Of a stretch of DNA of 7,502 nucleotides, positions 5,349 to 7,502 are shown piece after piece. The notes under the pieces were generated by a model that saw nothing but the letters and a program-made list of their open reading frames with translations, searched no databases and had not been told where the DNA came from. The DNA lies in NCBI GenBank assembly GCA_018713805.1, contig DVOF01000077.1, forward strand, positions 1-7,502. Direction: 5' to 3'. This stretch comes from Candidatus Aphodoplasma excrementigallinarum (lineage in GTDB: Bacteria; Bacillota; Clostridia; UBA1381; UMGS1253). A program made the translations under genes and the position numbers. Positions within the stretch are counted from its first letter, which is position 1. Each line of letters starts with the position of its first letter.

Positions 5349-6752
5349 TTATTTCCTGCTCCATGTCACGCCGTTGGGCGTATCTTTGAGGACGATCCCC
5401 ATCTGCGACAGCTTGTCGCGGATTTCATCCGCCGTTTTAAAGTCCTTGTTTTTGCGCGCCTCGGTGCGCCTTTCGATCAGCGCCTCAATCTCGCTGTCAA
5501 GCGTATCGTCTGCGCGCTTCTGCACAACACCCAGCACGCCTGTCAGCTCGGCAAAAATCTTTTGCGCATACTGCGCCGCCTGCTTCGACGGCTTATCTTC
5601 CGCGTCGAGCGCGCTGTTGATGGCGCGCGACAAATCGAACAGCGCCGCTACCGCGCCCGCCGTATTGATGTCGTCGTCCATTGCCGCGCAGAACTCGCTC
5701 TTACAGCGGTCCGCCGCCTCAATAAGCGCGCTGTCCGCCGCCTTTTCCCCGCCGTCCGGCACATTGCCGATAAAGAACTCCAACTTTTCCCGGCAGTTGT
5801 AGAGCCGCTCCAGCGCGGTCTGCGCCTGCGTGAGCAGCTCGCGCGAGAAATTGATTGGGCTTCTGTAGTGCGCGCTGAGCATGAAGAAACGGATCACCTC
5901 ATAGTCAAACTCCTTCACAATGTCGCGCACGGTGAAGAAATTCCCCTTCGACTTGCTCATCTTCACATTGTCAATGTTGATATATCCATTGTGCAGCCAA
6001 TAGTGTGCAAACGGCTTACCGCTCGCCGCCTCGCTCTGTGCAATCTCGTTTTCATGGTGCGGGAAGATCAAATCCTTGCCGCCGGCATGGATGTCGATCG
6101 TTTCACCGAGGTATTTCATTGCCATGGCCGAACACTCGATGTGCCATCCGGGCCGCCCCATACCCCATGGGCTTTCCCACGCAGGCTCGCCGGGCTTCTG
6201 CGCCTTCCAGAGCGCAAAGTCCATCGCGTCGTGCTTGCGCTCGTCCACGCTGATGCGCGCGCCGGCCTCCAGCTCCTCAAGCGGCTGGTGAGACAGCTTG
6301 CCGTAGCCTTTGAACTTCTTCGTGCTGTAGTATACGTCGCCGTCGACCTCGTAGGCGTACCCCTCGTCGATCAGCTTCTGCACCAGCGCGATGATTTCCG
6401 GGATATTCTCCGTTGCGCGCGGATGCACCGTCGCCTCCTCGATACCAAGCCCCTTTGCATCGACCTCATACTCGCCGATAAAGCGGTCGGCCAGTTCCCG
6501 GACGGTTATGCCCTCTTCATTTGCGCGTTTGATCATCTTGTCGTCAATGTCGGTAAAGTTCTGCACGAACTTGACCGTATAGCCGCAGTACTCAAAGTAC
6601 CGCCGCAGCGCGTCGAACACAATGAACGGGCGCGCGTTCCCAATGTGGAAAAAGTCGTACACCGTCGGCCCGCAGGCGTATATCTTCACCTCTCCGGGCG
6701 TAATCGGCACAAACTCTTCCTTCTGCCGTGTCAAAGAATTGTATAATTTCAT
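5349..6752 (-). CDS. cysS: cysteinyl-tRNA synthetase
   Basis: This 467-aa class I synthetase charges tRNA-Cys with cysteine using ATP in the cytoplasm. It shows YACGPTVYDFFHIGNARP (25-42) with the HIGH-type motif HIGN at 36-39, the KMSKS loop at 264-268, and the zinc ligands that select cysteine: C27, C207 (in WHIECSAMA), H232 and E236 (PHHENE). The C-terminal anticodon-binding part is full length (GIVLKDTPNGVTW near the end). I placed the start at the ATG at 6752, preceded by AGAGGGA, because bacterial CysS proteins begin with LYN(S/T)LTRQKE; an ATG at 6770 would add six residues without a good ribosome binding site. It follows cysE after 66 nt and precedes mrnC. Confidence 0.97.
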   Translation of the reverse strand: MKLYNSLTRQKEEFVPITPGEVKIYACGPTVYDFFHIGNARPFIVFDALRRYFEYCGYTVKFVQNFTDIDDKMIKRANEEGITVRELADRFIGEYEVDAKGLGIEEATVHPRATENIPEIIALVQKLIDEGYAYEVDGDVYYSTKKFKGYGKLSHQPLEELEAGARISVDERKHDAMDFALWKAQKPGEPAWESPWGMGRPGWHIECSAMAMKYLGETIDIHAGGKDLIFPHHENEIAQSEAASGKPFAHYWLHNGYINIDNVKMSKSKGNFFTVRDIVKEFDYEVIRFFMLSAHYRSPINFSRELLTQAQTALERLYNCREKLEFFIGNVPDGGEKAADSALIEAADRCKSEFCAAMDDDINTAGAVAALFDLSRAINSALDAEDKPSKQAAQYAQKIFAELTGVLGVVQKRADDTLDSEIEALIERRTEARKNKDFKTADEIRDKLSQMGIVLKDTPNGVTWSRK

Positions 6753-6780
6753 AGTCCCTCTCCATTCCAAAGCTTTTGTA

Positions 6781-6802
6781 CGCGCGGCGCATTTGCCGCG
6801 TG
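6781..6802 (-). other. GC-rich intercistronic hairpin between cysE and cysS
   Basis: Arms 6781-6788 and 6795-6802 form an 8-bp stem (one G-T pair; core CGCGGC/GCCGCG) around a 6-nt loop. It lies 16 nt after the cysE stop and 28 nt before the cysS ribosome binding site. No U run follows on the minus strand, so it is not a standard terminator; a processing or stability element is possible. The gap is too short for a T-box leader. Confidence 0.4.
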
Positions 6803-6818
6803 TCCATGATAGGGTTCC

Positions 6819-7493
6819 CTATTTTGTATCATCTTTATCCGTCTGGGTCTCCTCTTCGTCCTCGGCCAGCCGCCGCTCCAGCGCCTCAAGCCGCATCAGC
6901 AGCTTGCACAGCTCCATGCTGACCGGGTCTGGCATATGTATCTGGTCGAGGTCGGCCGTCGCCTTCGCAACGCGCACCGAGCCGCGCTTTACGACCCGCG
7001 CCGGAACGCCCACGCACGTCGAGTCTGGCTCCACCTCGGACAGTACGACAGCGTTTGCCGCAATTTTCGAGTTGTCGCCTACCTTGAATGGGCCGAGCAC
7101 CTTCGCCCCCGCGCCGACCATGACATTGTTGCCCAGCGTCGGGTGGCGCTTGCCCACGTCCTTGCCTGTGCCGCCCAGCGTCACGCCCTGGTAGATCGTG
7201 CAGTTATCGCCGATCTCCGCCGTTTCGCCAATAACGACGCCCGTACCGTGGTCAATAAACAGGCCGCGCCCGATCTTCGCGCCCGGATGGATCTCGATCC
7301 CGGTCCAGAATTTCCCGGTCTGGGACACCCAGCGGGCCAGAAACTTCATATTATGCCGGTAGAACCAGTGCGCCACGCGGTAGTAGATGAGCGCATGCAG
7401 CCCCGGGTACAACAGAAAAACCTCGAAGCCGTTGCGGGCCGCGGGGTCGCGCTCCAAAATCGATTTGATATCATACCGAAGGTTTGAAAACAT
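6819..7493 (-). CDS. cysE: serine O-acetyltransferase
   Basis: This 224-aa enzyme makes O-acetylserine from serine and acetyl-CoA, the first step of cysteine synthesis; O-acetylserine sulfhydrylase would follow, encoded elsewhere. It has the short Gram-positive form: helical N-terminus (DIKSILERDPAARNGFEVFL), then the left-handed beta-helix of hexapeptide repeats, with GIEIHPGAKIG (65-75), FIDHGTGVVIGET (79-91) containing catalytic H82, VTLGGTGKDVGKRHP (104-118), and GVPARVV (162-168). The C-terminal tail has a charged helix (MRLEALERRLAEDEEE) as in B. subtilis CysE. The ATG at 7493 is preceded by GAGG about 5 nt upstream. Only nine bases of upstream sequence are in the window, so its promoter or any T-box or CymR control cannot be judged. 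It heads the conserved cysE-cysS-mrnC block. Confidence 0.96.
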   Translation of the reverse strand: MFSNLRYDIKSILERDPAARNGFEVFLLYPGLHALIYYRVAHWFYRHNMKFLARWVSQTGKFWTGIEIHPGAKIGRGLFIDHGTGVVIGETAEIGDNCTIYQGVTLGGTGKDVGKRHPTLGNNVMVGAGAKVLGPFKVGDNSKIAANAVVLSEVEPDSTCVGVPARVVKRGSVRVAKATADLDQIHMPDPVSMELCKLLMRLEALERRLAEDEEETQTDKDDTK

Positions 7494-7502
7494 CCCTGCC
7501 TC

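Noticed and set aside
5172..6746. Long 524-aa open frame on the plus strand opposite cysS and mrnC
   Set aside because: It is antisense to two genes with clear catalytic motifs. Its translation is rich in Arg, Leu and Val without any recognisable domain, as expected from the complement of GC-rich codons.
6592..6807. 71-aa minus-strand open frame starting between cysE and cysS, considered as a leader peptide
   Set aside because: It continues deep into cysS in another frame, has no Cys run that would suggest attenuation, and lacks a convincing ribosome binding site.
6753..6818. Possible T-box riboswitch before cysS
   Set aside because: The gap is only 66 nt, far too short for a T-box leader, and no T-box sequence is visible.
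6809..6822. Palindrome ATAGGG-TT-CCCTAT at the end of cysE
   Set aside because: The two-base loop cannot form an RNA hairpin well, and it overlaps the cysE stop codon with no other regulatory sign; likely chance.
6819..7493. Glu67 of CysE where the E. coli enzyme has the catalytic Asp143
   Set aside because: As I recall, the short Gram-positive serine acetyltransferases, including that of B. subtilis, carry GIEIHPGA here, so Glu is normal for the subfamily and not a lost residue.

Overview
The window looks like part of a chromosome from a fairly GC-rich member of the class Clostridia. Two things point there. One is a SCIFF peptide with its radical SAM maturase, a pair that is nearly universal in Clostridia and rare elsewhere. 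The other is the Firmicutes gene order cysE-cysS-mrnC. I cannot name a genus from sequence alone. Coding density is high and no gene-free stretch exceeds about 110 bases. I see no tRNA, rRNA, CRISPR array, insertion sequence or prophage sign.

Layout. Bases 1-678 (+) are the 3' end of a gene for an acidic protein lacking Cys, Trp and His, probably exported or surface-layer related; its start lies outside the window. It converges on everything else, and a perfect 13-bp stem at 735-765 can terminate both strands. All remaining genes are on the minus strand. Read 5' to 3' from the right edge they are cysE (serine acetyltransferase), cysS (cysteinyl-tRNA synthetase), mrnC (Mini-ribonuclease III), the two halves of a split transketolase (N-terminal then C-terminal subunit), a phosphinothricin/methionine-sulfone-type GNAT acetyltransferase, scfA (SCIFF precursor, 48 aa) and scfB (its radical SAM/SPASM maturase).

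The six genes from cysE to the GNAT gene are closely spaced (gaps of 66, 20 and 35 nt, then overlapping or nearly overlapping genes) and show no obvious internal promoter or terminator, so they could be one transcript. cysE and cysS are a supply-and-use pair for cysteine. mrnC belongs to the same conserved block (23S rRNA maturation). The split transketolase and GNAT genes are attached behind it.

The most interesting part is 779-2450, a compact two-gene RiPP (ranthipeptide) system. It has its own sigma-A promoter with perfect consensus boxes (TTGACA, 17 bp, TATAAT). The -35 box overlaps the stop codon of the upstream GNAT gene and lies between two 6-bp inverted-repeat arms. scfA follows with a strong ribosome binding site. 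A terminator-like hairpin with a six-T run then separates scfA from scfB and probably keeps peptide mRNA in excess over maturase mRNA. SCIFF/ranthipeptide is an already described class, so the pair is not a new system. The promoter overlap, the dyad and the intercistronic attenuator are the local details that deserve checking.
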